NCBI RefSeq assembly: GCF_030824335.1
Contig: NZ_JAVBXX010000019.1
Coordinates: 124,001 to 188,000 of the forward strand
DNA length: 64,000 nucleotides
Direction of reading: 5' to 3'
Source of the DNA: Azonexus sp.
GTDB taxonomy: Bacteria; Pseudomonadota; Gammaproteobacteria; Burkholderiales; Rhodocyclaceae
Shown: positions 19,337 through 28,441 of the stretch, one piece after another
Numbering within the stretch: the first letter of the stretch is position 1
How the letters are laid out: every line of letters starts with the position of its first letter
Translations under genes and position numbers: made by a program
The notes under the pieces: generated by a model
The model's input: only the letters and a program-made list of their open reading frames with translations
What the model was told of the DNA's origin: nothing
Database searches by the model: none

Positions 19337-20968
19337 ATGACGGCTCAGACCATATTATTGCTGGGATTTGCCATTCTGCTCGGCGGTTGCAGCGCCCCAT
19401 TGCCCAAAGCGCCACTACGTGGCCACCTGCAAAATCAGACACCTGAGGCAAGCGGCAGCATTCCGCAGATCGTCGAACGCCTGGCCGAGCCTCAGGACGT
19501 CGCCATACCCCGGCAACGCCTGGGCAGCGAAAAGTTCAGCGTAACGGTGCATCGTGTACCGGTTCGCGACTTGTTATTTGCTTTGGCTCGCGATGCCGGA
19601 ATCGACATCGATATAGCCCCCGGCATTAACGGACTAATCACCCTGAATGCACTTGAGCAGCCTTTGCCCGCACTACTCGCCCGCATCGCCCGCCAAGTGC
19701 CATTGCGCTTCGAGCTCACGGCAGACAGCCTGCTTATCCTGCCAGACACGCCCTACCTCAGACACTACCCGGTCGATTACGTCAATCTGGCCAGGACAGT
19801 GAATAGTGCAGTGTCAAACAATATGCAAATCGGCAATACAGCAGGCAATACCGGCAACAGCATTGGCGCCGGCAGCCTGTCGAATACCCGCATTGAAAAC
19901 ACAACACAGCATCGCTTCTGGGAAAACCTGGAGAAGAATCTGCGCATTTTGTTGGCCGAGCAGGCAACAACAACTTCTGCGACCGACACCGGAGAAGCCG
20001 AAAAAAACCCGACCAGAACAGCGCCCACGACATTGCTCATCAACCCGGAAGCCGGCCTGATTTCGGTGTTTGCGACACGCAACCAGCACTTGGGCATCCA
20101 AGCATTCATCGATCGTGTCGGACAGTCGGCCCGCCGCCAGGTGATGATCGAAGCCACCATCGTTGAAGTGGCGCTCGGCGAAGGTCACGAGCAAGGTATC
20201 GACTGGAATGGACTGGTCCGCGGAGGCTTACTTGAATTTGCCGGGAATTCACTAAAAAACACAGTCAATCTGCGCTACAGCCGGGATGACACGCCGCGCG
20301 CCCTGATCAGCCTGCTCGACAGCTTCGGGACCAGTCGCGTTCTCTCAAGCCCACGAATTTCAGTACTCAACAATCAAAGCGCACTACTCAAGGTGGTCGA
20401 AAACTATGTCTATTTCACTGTCCGTGCTGACACGACGACGACCGCCAATGTCGGAACCACGGTTACCTATTCGACTACGCCGCAGACTGTCTCGGTCGGT
20501 CTGGTACTCGGGGTAACGCCACAAATATCAGCCGATGATTCGGTACTGCTCAACATCCGGCCAACCATCACCAGCATTGGGCGGGAAGTCCCTGACCCCA
20601 ACCCTGACCTGCGCAAGAACGGGATAGAGAATCTTGTCCCAATGATCCGAACGCGGGAAATCGAATCGGTAATGCGGGTATCCAACGGACAAATTGCCGT
20701 ACTCGGTGGCCTGATGGAGGATCGCATCAATCAACGGAACAATCGCCTGCCCGGTCTCGGAGACATTCCACTAGCCGGCGAACTATTCAACAACCGGAAC
20801 AATCAAGCGCAAAAAACCGAGCTAGTAATCTTCCTGCGCCCGGTGGTCATTCGCGAAGCCAGTCTGCGAGGCGATTTTTCTGGTTTGGCGGATTACCTTC
20901 CGGATACGGGCTTTTTTCGGCCAAGCGAACACCTCCCCTCATCCAGATATACCGGAGCGGAACACTGA
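19337..20968 (+). CDS. mshL: outer-membrane secretin, MshL/PilQ-like
   Basis: 543 residues. Lipoprotein signal with lipobox LLGGC (Cys18). An N-terminal secretin/TonB-like STN region (about 60-130) is followed by a Ser/Asn/Gly-rich stretch (about 155-190) and the secretin domain (about 265-520). Motifs include VMIEATIVEVALGEGHEQG, SRVLSSPRISVLNNQSA, GLVLGVTPQIS and NGQIAVLGGLMED...LPGLGDIPLAGELF. Secretins form the outer-membrane channel of type IV pili and T2SS; domain order and size match MshL best. It starts a ten-gene plus-strand operon and abuts the next gene (TGAATG). Confidence 0.9.
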   Translation: MTAQTILLLGFAILLGGCSAPLPKAPLRGHLQNQTPEASGSIPQIVERLAEPQDVAIPRQRLGSEKFSVTVHRVPVRDLLFALARDAGIDIDIAPGINGLITLNALEQPLPALLARIARQVPLRFELTADSLLILPDTPYLRHYPVDYVNLARTVNSAVSNNMQIGNTAGNTGNSIGAGSLSNTRIENTTQHRFWENLEKNLRILLAEQATTTSATDTGEAEKNPTRTAPTTLLINPEAGLISVFATRNQHLGIQAFIDRVGQSARRQVMIEATIVEVALGEGHEQGIDWNGLVRGGLLEFAGNSLKNTVNLRYSRDDTPRALISLLDSFGTSRVLSSPRISVLNNQSALLKVVENYVYFTVRADTTTTANVGTTVTYSTTPQTVSVGLVLGVTPQISADDSVLLNIRPTITSIGREVPDPNPDLRKNGIENLVPMIRTREIESVMRVSNGQIAVLGGLMEDRINQRNNRLPGLGDIPLAGELFNNRNNQAQKTELVIFLRPVVIREASLRGDFSGLADYLPDTGFFRPSEHLPSSRYTGAEH

Positions 20969-21412
20969 ATGCGAGCCCTGCACAAACTACTGCTCAGCCT
21001 GACTCTGGCAAGTGCGAACATTCCGCTCGCTGCCCACTCAAGCGAACAACTCGCCACGCTGGGCATGCGCAATCTTGCAGCCTACAGCCCGCAGGAGCAG
21101 GAAAGTCACTTGCACCTCCTGATCTCCGAACACCCGGGCGATATGGCACTACATTTTCACCTCGGCAACCTGCTGGCCGGCCAACAACGCTGGGCGGCTG
21201 CAAGAACGGCGTACGCCCGTGCCGCCGAGTTGTCCATCGAACACCCGGATATCCATTACAACCTGGCCATCGCGCTTGACCACTTGGGGCAATCGACGCA
21301 GGCAGCACGCCACTACCGGATGGCCCTTCGTGCGGCAAAAAACCGACCTCACATGTTTCACCCGACGACGGCCGAACAACGCCTGAGAGAAATCGGAGCA
21401 AGCGCATCATGA
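20969..21412 (+). CDS. tetratricopeptide repeat protein in pilus operon
   Basis: 147 residues. A signal peptide is likely (LHKLLLSLTLASANIPLAAHS). Two or three TPR units follow from about residue 50 (HFHLGNLLAGQQRWAAARTAYARA, here split by repeat boundaries, then YNLAIALDHLGQSTQAARHYRMAL). It resembles the TPR part of MshN, which follows mshM in canonical MSHA loci, but is much shorter and lacks a recognised transmembrane N-terminus. It would act in the periplasm, perhaps as a secretin pilotin or assembly helper like PilF/PilW. That role is inferred only from context. Confidence 0.8.
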   Translation: MRALHKLLLSLTLASANIPLAAHSSEQLATLGMRNLAAYSPQEQESHLHLLISEHPGDMALHFHLGNLLAGQQRWAAARTAYARAAELSIEHPDIHYNLAIALDHLGQSTQAARHYRMALRAAKNRPHMFHPTTAEQRLREIGASAS

Positions 21413-23076
21413 AGCAGCGAATACTTGGTCAACGTCTGCTTGACGCCGGCTTGATCAATCAGGATCAATTACGCATTGCCTTGATCGAACAGGAAAAAAC
21501 CCGCCAACGACTCGGCCAGTTGTTGCACCAGCTGGGTTTTGCTGCGGAAAGTACAGTCCACGACATCCTGGCCGAGCAGCTAAATTTGCCACGCTACAAA
21601 CCGGCCAAACATCAAATCAGGCCGGAAGCCATACGCCTGATCCCTGCGGACATGGCACGCCGTCACCGCCTGTTGCCGATTGCACTGGATAGCACAGGGC
21701 GTCGCCTGCAACTGGCGATGGCAACACCCAACGACCCCGCGACACTTGCTGGCATGCAGACACCGGCTCTGGCCGGCCTCGATCTGGATATCCTGCTTGC
21801 CGGCAACAACGAAATCGAACACGCCATCGATCTACACTATGGCCACAGCTTGGCGATCGACGACATACTTGCCGAACTCGAAGGCAAGCCCTTGGCGAGC
21901 ACATCGACTGGCGACACACCTGGCAAATCTCCGGCCGTCAGGCTGATCGATGCAGTGCTCGGCGATGCAGTCCGCGAACAAGCCTCCGACATTCATTTCG
22001 AACCCGAGGCTGCCTGCCTGCGCATCCGTTACCGGATCGACGGCGTACTCGACACCATTCGCATCCTGCATAAATCGACCTGGCCTGCCTTGTCGAGTCG
22101 GCTGAAAATACTGGCCGGCATGAATATCGCCGAAACTCGTGCCCCGCAGGATGGCCAGATCAGCCAGCAGATCGCCGCCCGCCAGATCGATTTTCGTGTT
22201 GCCAGCCAGCCGACCATGCATGGCGAAAATATTGTCTTGCGCATCCTGGATCGCCAGAAAGGCATCGTACCGCTCGCCGCGCTAGGCCTCGATGCAACCC
22301 AGTTCAAGCTGTTCGAGCGCATGCTCAGTCGCCCGGAAGGCCTGTTGCTGGTCAGCGGCCCCACCGGCAGCGGCAAAACCACAACGCTTTATTCTGTCCT
22401 CAATCAGCTCAACCACCCAAGCGTGCACATCATGACGCTGGAAGATCCCGTCGAATACCCGTTTCCGTTGATCCGCCAAACCTCACTTTCGGACAACGTC
22501 AAACTCGACTTTGCCGGCGGCGTCCGTTCGATTCTTCGTCAGGACCCCGACATCATGCTGATCGGCGAAATCCGCGATGGCGAAACCGCCAGCATGGCAC
22601 TGCGCGCAGCTCTGACCGGCCATCAGGTATTCGCCACCCTGCACGCAGCCAGCGCCATCGCCGCCTTGACGCGCCTGCGCGAACTCGGCGTCGAACAACA
22701 CATGCTGCATGGCAACCTGATCGGCGTCGTTGCGCAACGGCTGATCCGTCGACTGTGCCCGCATTGCCGGAGCAGCCGACCGGCCAGCTCGGCGGAAATG
22801 GCCTGGCTCAAGCTGCCGCACCTTGCCATAGCCGGCCAATGCGTCAACTGCAAGCAGCAAGGCTACAGCGGCCGCTTGGCACTGCTCGAAATCCTGCGCA
22901 TCGATCCGGCACTCGACAATCTACTGGCCGAAGGTGCCAGTCCGCCGCGATTACTCGAACAAGCCCGGGCGAGCGGTTTTCGGCCATTGAGCGAAGGGGG
23001 ACTGGATTTGCTCAGAGCCGGCGAAACAACGCTCGAAGAAATTGCTCGCAACGTCGATCTGAGCGAGTGGGTCTAA
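21409..23076 (+). CDS. mshE: pilus assembly/secretion ATPase, MshE-like
   Basis: 555 residues. The N-terminal about 140 residues are a MshEN (T2SSE_N) domain with the repeated pattern LGQRLLDAGLINQDQL and RLGQLLHQLGFA, the arrangement known to bind cyclic di-GMP in MshE. The C-terminal motor has Walker A GPTGSGKTTT (about 318), an Asp box, Walker B LRQDPDIMLIGEIRDGE and the His box LTGHQVFATLHA. A tetracysteine zinc motif CPHC...CVNC lies near 447-490. It would power extension of the pilus or pseudopilus from the cytoplasm. It overlaps the TPR gene by 4 nt. No retraction ATPase (PilT) is encoded in this operon. Confidence 0.93.
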   Translation: MKQRILGQRLLDAGLINQDQLRIALIEQEKTRQRLGQLLHQLGFAAESTVHDILAEQLNLPRYKPAKHQIRPEAIRLIPADMARRHRLLPIALDSTGRRLQLAMATPNDPATLAGMQTPALAGLDLDILLAGNNEIEHAIDLHYGHSLAIDDILAELEGKPLASTSTGDTPGKSPAVRLIDAVLGDAVREQASDIHFEPEAACLRIRYRIDGVLDTIRILHKSTWPALSSRLKILAGMNIAETRAPQDGQISQQIAARQIDFRVASQPTMHGENIVLRILDRQKGIVPLAALGLDATQFKLFERMLSRPEGLLLVSGPTGSGKTTTLYSVLNQLNHPSVHIMTLEDPVEYPFPLIRQTSLSDNVKLDFAGGVRSILRQDPDIMLIGEIRDGETASMALRAALTGHQVFATLHAASAIAALTRLRELGVEQHMLHGNLIGVVAQRLIRRLCPHCRSSRPASSAEMAWLKLPHLAIAGQCVNCKQQGYSGRLALLEILRIDPALDNLLAEGASPPRLLEQARASGFRPLSEGGLDLLRAGETTLEEIARNVDLSEWV

Positions 23077-23078
23077 GC

Positions 23079-24269
23079 ATGTATTTTCGCTTCAAGGCAC
23101 TCGACGCGCGGCAGCAATTGATTAACGGCGAAAGCGAAGCGCTCGACCTCGATGCACTGATCCAGCAACTGCAGCAACAGGGGCTTGAGTTGCTGCACGT
23201 TCGTCGCAAACGCAAACGGCGTGTACCGCGTATATCACGGCGCGACATCATCGATTTCTGTTTTCAGATCGAGCACTTGCTCAATGCCGGCATCCCGCTA
23301 CTCGATGCACTGCACGATCTGGCCGAACACAGCGCCAGTACGCACCTGCGCGCGCTTTGCCAACGGCTGAGCAGAGCAGTCAGTAACGGACAAGCGCTGT
23401 CAGCCGCCCTGCAAACAGAAGGGCGGCAATTGGAACCGGCTTTCATCGGCCTGATCCGGGCTGGTGAAATCAGCGGTCGCCTACCCGACGTACTACAACG
23501 CATGGGCCACAATCTGCAGCAAGCCGAAGCGCTTGCCGCCCGAACCAGTCAGGCGCTGACCTATCCCGCCGTGGCCGGGGCCCTGGTCATTGGCGCCAGC
23601 ATTTTCCTGATGCGTTTCCTGGTTCCCCAAGTTCGTGTTTTTCTCGACGAGGCCGGACTTGCCTTGCCACTGCATACCCGCCTGCTGTTTGCCCTCAGTG
23701 ATTTTCTCGACCGCTACTGGGGATGGGTAGCCGGCCTGCCGCCCTCCTTGCTGCTTATCGCCATCCTTGCAGCCCGCAGCAGTCCAGGCATCCGCCTGCA
23801 ACTTGACCGCTATGCGCTAAAAGTGCCACTGACTGGCGCGTTGCGGCGAAAAACACTGATCGCCCGCCAAGCCGATTTACTCGCACTGCTTTACGCTACC
23901 GGCATTCCTTTGCTCGAAGCGCTGGAGGCGCTGCACAAAAGCTGCGCCAATCGATTCCTTGCCCAAGCCCTGAAGCAAACGCGCGACGCCGTTGAGCAAG
24001 GCAGCAGCCTGGCCGACGCCTTCGCCCGACACGAAATTTTCCCCCCGCTGCTGATTCGCATGTTGCAAGTTGGCGAAAGGAGTGGCGCGCTCGAAAAATC
24101 CTTGGGCAATATTGCCCGACTTTACGAACGCGAAGCCAGTACCTCGATGAAGCGGCTGCAAACGCTGATCGAACCAGCCCTGACCTTGAGCATCGGCATC
24201 CTGCTCGGCTGGATCATGCTATCTATCCTGCAACCGATCTACAGCATCATCGGGCAGACCGCGCGATGA
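23079..24269 (+). CDS. mshG: inner-membrane platform protein, MshG/GspF-like
   Basis: 396 residues from the ATG at 23079, two bases after the mshE stop. Two GspF domains (about 60-190 and 265-390) with three transmembrane regions. Diagnostic strings are FCFQIEHLLNAGIPLLDAL, LIRAGEISGRLPDVLQRM, LLALLYATGIPLLEALEAL and LIRMLQVGERSGALEKSL. It forms the rotor platform through which the MshE motor adds pilin subunits. It overlaps the next gene by 4 nt. Confidence 0.93.
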   Translation: MYFRFKALDARQQLINGESEALDLDALIQQLQQQGLELLHVRRKRKRRVPRISRRDIIDFCFQIEHLLNAGIPLLDALHDLAEHSASTHLRALCQRLSRAVSNGQALSAALQTEGRQLEPAFIGLIRAGEISGRLPDVLQRMGHNLQQAEALAARTSQALTYPAVAGALVIGASIFLMRFLVPQVRVFLDEAGLALPLHTRLLFALSDFLDRYWGWVAGLPPSLLLIAILAARSSPGIRLQLDRYALKVPLTGALRRKTLIARQADLLALLYATGIPLLEALEALHKSCANRFLAQALKQTRDAVEQGSSLADAFARHEIFPPLLIRMLQVGERSGALEKSLGNIARLYEREASTSMKRLQTLIEPALTLSIGILLGWIMLSILQPIYSIIGQTAR

Positions 24270-25621
24270 CCCGACATTGCCAGCTTTACCTTGAAGCCGG
24301 AGAGCTATCCGCCTGGCAGCGCAAACAAGGGCAAGCACAAGAAATCGCCCGGTTTGCCGACACACCGGACGGCTTGGCACGTTTTTCCGCTTTCCTCGCG
24401 GTTGACCGCAAAACTCGCTATTCGCTGCTGGTCAACCTGCCCGACGAAATTTTTGTCAGTGAATCGCTCCCTCGACTACGCCGCAGCGAACGTCAGGAAG
24501 TCCTTGCCGCCAAGGCGCGCCGCTTATTCCCGGACACACCATGGCACTGCGCCACCCGCAGCCAGTCCGACGAAACCCGTTTCCTTTTGCTGGCACTGGG
24601 CCAAAGCGCCCCGCTAAGCCGCTGGACAGATCGCATCAAAGCTGCCAACAGCGCGCTGGACAGCCTGCACAGCTTGCCGCAACTCTTGCCGGTGTTGCTC
24701 AAAAAATCTCTGCCACACAAGCCAAGCCAACCCAACCCAGCCCTGCTCACGCTTTCATTGCACGACAACAGCGCCCGCTTCAGCCTTCTGACGCATGGCT
24801 ACCTGCGTATTTCACGCCTGAGCCAACTCACCGAAGGCGCCACACTGGCCGACGAATACCGCCGTTTTGTCGATCACATCACCCGCCAATGCGGCCTTGA
24901 AGCGGGCACTGCGCTCTGCGTGATCGGCGATGCCGAACAACTGGCACAAATTGACCTACCGAATATCGTCGACCGCATCACGAGCCCAGCAACCAATAGC
25001 GCCGGCCTGTTTCTGGCTATCCCACGTCAGCAATGGCCGCGCGAGCAATTCGCCCCGCTGGCGATGCGTCAGCCGGCCAGACAACAAAGGCAGACTGAGT
25101 GGCTCTGGCGCAGCGCGGTGCTACTGCTTCTGCTTGGAGCAGCCATCTCGCTCGAGCGCCTGAACAGCGAGTTGCGCAACCAGGCTGCCATCGAAACAAT
25201 CCAGGATGCGACACGACGCATCGACACAGCAATTGCACAAAATGACCAGTTGCTGACGCACAGTTCGCTGAACCGCGAGCAGTTGCAACAACTGGCCCAA
25301 GACCATCCAAAGCTGCTCGCCCAAAGCGATGCCTTCAGCGCCTCACTCCTTGCACTAAGCCAAAGCCTGGAGCGGTCGCCGGCCATCGAACTCGCACGTA
25401 TCGACTGGAAAATCGACGGTTTTCCACCGTCGACCGCAACAATGCAAGTAGATGGACAAATCAAGCACCACAACGGTACGTCGGCCAATTTGTCGTTACG
25501 CCATTTCCACGAGCAGCTCAAAGCCAGGCAGGCGGTCAGCATACTCAACGCACCCAGCGCACAACCGGGCGCGACCGACTTGCCGTTCAGCCTCCTGCTG
25601 AGCCAGCGGGAGAAGCCATGA
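24266..25621 (+). CDS. pilus alignment-complex protein (PilM/PilN- or MshI/GspL-like)
   Basis: 451 residues. A cytoplasmic N-terminal half (to about 275) is followed by one transmembrane helix (about 283-299, AVLLLLLGAAISLERL) and a periplasmic part with a heptad-rich helix (about 300-375). This layout equals PilM joined to PilN, or GspL/MshI. Sequence conservation is low, so the assignment rests on position between the platform protein and a PilO-like protein. It contains one GTTGACCGCA (24411, read as AVDRK) and two GTCGACCGCA words (24968 and 25429). Confidence 0.7.
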   Translation: MTRHCQLYLEAGELSAWQRKQGQAQEIARFADTPDGLARFSAFLAVDRKTRYSLLVNLPDEIFVSESLPRLRRSERQEVLAAKARRLFPDTPWHCATRSQSDETRFLLLALGQSAPLSRWTDRIKAANSALDSLHSLPQLLPVLLKKSLPHKPSQPNPALLTLSLHDNSARFSLLTHGYLRISRLSQLTEGATLADEYRRFVDHITRQCGLEAGTALCVIGDAEQLAQIDLPNIVDRITSPATNSAGLFLAIPRQQWPREQFAPLAMRQPARQQRQTEWLWRSAVLLLLLGAAISLERLNSELRNQAAIETIQDATRRIDTAIAQNDQLLTHSSLNREQLQQLAQDHPKLLAQSDAFSASLLALSQSLERSPAIELARIDWKIDGFPPSTATMQVDGQIKHHNGTSANLSLRHFHEQLKARQAVSILNAPSAQPGATDLPFSLLLSQREKP

Positions 25622-26169
25622 AACACGACGCTCTGCCACGCCAGATCACCCTCCCTCAGCCTCTACGTCTGCCGCTTGCCGCCGTACTGATCGCTGGTGC
25701 ACTGGCGACCGGCAGTATCGTCTGGCGCATTGATCGTGCAGCAACGACCGAGGCGCTGCGGCTAAGCCGCCAGAGCCATTATGATTTGCGCGCCAAACAA
25801 CTGATGCAACAAATCGCCAGCGCCGATACCGTATCCGCCGGACTGGCGATTTACCACAGACTTCACGCTGCTCAACAAGCATCCACTGCGCCTTACGAGA
25901 CCGCCATGGGCTTCCCCCCTGGCGCCACAATCGAGATCGAACAGCCCCAGCCGACACGCAGCACAACAGACCTATGGCGCGAATACACGAGCCGTCTGCA
26001 GCTGACCATTCCACACGAAGGCCACTTGCTCAAATTGCTGGCCGACTGGCGCAGCCAATCAGATGGACTTCACCAGCTACGCGCCTGCCGAATCGAACGG
26101 CTGGCCGATGCACTCCAGGCCGATTGCCAACTTACCCGCTTTGAACTGACAACTAAGCGAGCGCCATGA
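25618..26169 (+). CDS. pilus alignment-complex protein, PilO/MshJ-like
   Basis: 183 residues. One transmembrane helix near the N-terminus (about 17-37, RLPLAAVLIAGALATGSIVW) is followed by a heptad-like helix and a small periplasmic domain with LAKLL-type helices. Size, topology and position after the PilM/N-like gene match PilO, MshJ or GspM. It overlaps both neighbours by 4 nt. No diagnostic residue motif is visible; the call is context-based. Confidence 0.6.
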   Translation: MKHDALPRQITLPQPLRLPLAAVLIAGALATGSIVWRIDRAATTEALRLSRQSHYDLRAKQLMQQIASADTVSAGLAIYHRLHAAQQASTAPYETAMGFPPGATIEIEQPQPTRSTTDLWREYTSRLQLTIPHEGHLLKLLADWRSQSDGLHQLRACRIERLADALQADCQLTRFELTTKRAP

Positions 26170-26471
26170 AAAAAACCCTGTTGTTGAGCAGCCTCCTGAT
26201 CTGCACGCCTGGCTACTGCGAAGCGCCGGGAAGATTGTTCTTCACCCCGGCGGAACGACTGAGCATCGACCAAGGCGCCCCCGCGGCAGACACGCAGGCC
26301 CACTATCGGCTGGATGGCACCGTAAAATCCAGCAACGGACAGCCAATTTACTGGCTCAACGGACAAACCGGCAATCAACCGAACCCCACGCTGGCCGTTG
26401 GCGACAGCAGTGATGCGCCACTCCTCCCGGCCAACAGCATCCGTACTCATCGCAACGCGGCCAGTCGATGA
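26166..26471 (+). CDS. small periplasmic pilus-operon protein, PilP/MshK-like
   Basis: 101 residues with a signal peptide (KKTLLLSSLLICTPGYC, cleavage near residue 20). The mature part begins GRLFFTPAERLSID and contains LDGTVKSSNGQPIYWLNG, a pattern seen in small periplasmic proteins that follow PilO-like genes. PilP/MshK link the inner-membrane complex to the secretin. The function is inferred from position. It overlaps both neighbours by 4 nt. Confidence 0.55.
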   Translation: MKKTLLLSSLLICTPGYCEAPGRLFFTPAERLSIDQGAPAADTQAHYRLDGTVKSSNGQPIYWLNGQTGNQPNPTLAVGDSSDAPLLPANSIRTHRNAASR

Positions 26472-28441
26472 GCCGAGCACCAGCGCACCCGTCATCTTCA
26501 CGTCAACGACAAGGCGGCGCCATCCTGTTTGCGCTGCTGGCCTTCAGCCTGTTCGGCATGGTTGCTTACCTGTATCTCGCCAACGGCCGAGCACCACGCA
26601 CCGCCCAAAGTGCTGAAGCGGCCCTGCAAAAGACGCTGGCCCGGGCCAGTGAAGCCCTGATTGCCCGAGCAATGGCCGACGACAACCGCCCAGGCAGCCT
26701 GCCTTGCCCCGATTTATTGACCGACACACCGAGTCTTGCCAATTACCCAGGCGACGGCAAAACCGATTTGCTGACGCGCAATCAATGTCCGAGCCAGATC
26801 GGCTGGCTACCCTGGGTCACCCTGGACATGCCGCAAACACGCGATGACCACCAGGGTACGCTGTGGTACGTCATCGCACCGGGCTTGTCCGACGATGAAA
26901 GCGCCATGCCAATCAACAGCGACAAAACAACCGGCCTCGCCCTGCATGGCACTGGCGAAATTGCTGCCCTGCTGATCGCCGCCCGCGCCCCCTTACCCGG
27001 ACAACACCGCCCATCGGCATTGCCGGAAAATCATCTCGAAGGTCAATTAAAAGTCGGCCCAACGCTCGACTATATCGGCCACACGAGACCTGACAATGAC
27101 AAAATCCTGGCCATCAGCCGGGGCGAACTGATGGCGGCAGTGGAACAAGGCATCGCACAGCGCGTCCGTCATTGCCTGTCGGCACACGCTGGGCAAACCG
27201 GTCGTTACCCCTGGCCCGCGCCACTCAGCAGCACGGCGCGCCAAGGACAAAGAGATGCCTTGTTTGGTCGGGTGCCGCTCACCCAGCCGAGTGACGGCAT
27301 CAGCCGCGACATCGCCCAAGCCAGCGCCGACCTGACGAGACGAAGTGCCAACCTGACTGCCGCAACGGATGCGCCGGGCAAGCTGACCGCACTGAGCCAA
27401 CTGGCGGAATTTTCCACGCGGGCTAAAAATCTATTCACCAATGTTGATGACGTCGCCGACGAAGTAAAAATCCTCGGTGACAAGGTCACGCTGGCCCTGA
27501 ATAAAGTGCAAGCCAGCATCGCCAGCGCGGCGGAAAACGATCGCATCGCCGTTAGCGAAGGGAATGCCATCCTGACTCAGCAAACGGCCGCAATTATTGC
27601 GGTCAACACGCTAAGTGATGCACTTTTCCGCTACGGTCTAGACGCCCTGTCGTGGCAAGCGGGTCAGCCCGGCCTCCCCATGGGCGTTGGCGCAGAAAAT
27701 GCACACGCTGCGCTAACCGATCAGCTCAAGCAACTACAAGAAGCCGGTGAAACGTTCGCCGCGCAACACAACGCGCAACCCCGTCCATTGCAAGCGCTGC
27801 TCGTCGCCCCGGCCCAAGCCATCGCGACACGGGCCGACGAAACTGCCCGCCTGAGCCAAGTGATTGCCAAGCATGCGACGGCAATCATCCAACTGGCGAC
27901 AGCCAACTTTGCTCTGGCTGCACAGATGTCTGATGCCAATAGTAAAGCGAGCACGGCAATAAGCACCTGGCAAGACAAACCAAGCGCCAGCAATCGCAAC
28001 AAGATGGACACAGCGCTGAGCGAACTCGCCCAAACCACCACGCGACTCTCTACCGGCCTGCAAGACCAAACAGCAACGACCACCAGTAGCGCTGCTGCGG
28101 CCTGGCCCATCAGCTGGGCATCCGCCCACTGCGCCTTCCTGAAAAAAGGCCCGGGCTGGTGGAATGACAACGCCTGGGCCGAACTGTTTTTTTACCAGAT
28201 CACGACACCAGACAGCCTCATCCAAGGTGACCTGCGGGTTGGCGGCAAGGACAAGCTGCCCCTGCTGGTGCTCAGCGCCGGTCCGGCCTTGACTGGTCAA
28301 ACACGCCCCGCCAACCGGATTGAAAATTATCTTGAGCGGCGGAATGCCGACCCGTCACGCAACGGCGAAGCCCGCAGCCCAAGCCCGTTTTTTGACCTCC
28401 CGAGCAACCGTGAGCCGATCAATGACCGCATCGCCTACTAA
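26468..28441 (+). CDS. large prepilin-like protein with split LPCP domain and helical insert
   Basis: 657 residues. The N-terminus QRQGGAILFALLAFSLFGMV resembles a PilX-type prepilin leader and hydrophobic helix, but there is no Glu at +5, so processing is uncertain. SLPCPDLL (LPCP at 78-81), Cys107, GWLPWVTL (114) and LWYVIAPG follow. A long Ala/Gln/Thr-rich helical region (about 275-540) then intervenes. The C-terminal part (546-657) has WNDNAWAELFFYQI and LVLSAGPALTGQTRPANRI. The next gene has the same LPCP / C-x6-LPW module without the insert. Its 3' end overlaps the next gene by 20 bp. A minor or tip pilin is a plausible role; no close family is recognised. Confidence 0.75.
   Translation: MSRAPAHPSSSRQRQGGAILFALLAFSLFGMVAYLYLANGRAPRTAQSAEAALQKTLARASEALIARAMADDNRPGSLPCPDLLTDTPSLANYPGDGKTDLLTRNQCPSQIGWLPWVTLDMPQTRDDHQGTLWYVIAPGLSDDESAMPINSDKTTGLALHGTGEIAALLIAARAPLPGQHRPSALPENHLEGQLKVGPTLDYIGHTRPDNDKILAISRGELMAAVEQGIAQRVRHCLSAHAGQTGRYPWPAPLSSTARQGQRDALFGRVPLTQPSDGISRDIAQASADLTRRSANLTAATDAPGKLTALSQLAEFSTRAKNLFTNVDDVADEVKILGDKVTLALNKVQASIASAAENDRIAVSEGNAILTQQTAAIIAVNTLSDALFRYGLDALSWQAGQPGLPMGVGAENAHAALTDQLKQLQEAGETFAAQHNAQPRPLQALLVAPAQAIATRADETARLSQVIAKHATAIIQLATANFALAAQMSDANSKASTAISTWQDKPSASNRNKMDTALSELAQTTTRLSTGLQDQTATTTSSAAAAWPISWASAHCAFLKKGPGWWNDNAWAELFFYQITTPDSLIQGDLRVGGKDKLPLLVLSAGPALTGQTRPANRIENYLERRNADPSRNGEARSPSPFFDLPSNREPINDRIAY

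Noticed and set aside
22755-23078. Upstream extension of the platform protein gene into mshE
   Set aside because: The extra residues have no similarity to GspF proteins and are antisense/out-of-frame to the conserved MshE end; ATG 23079 directly precedes the conserved start.
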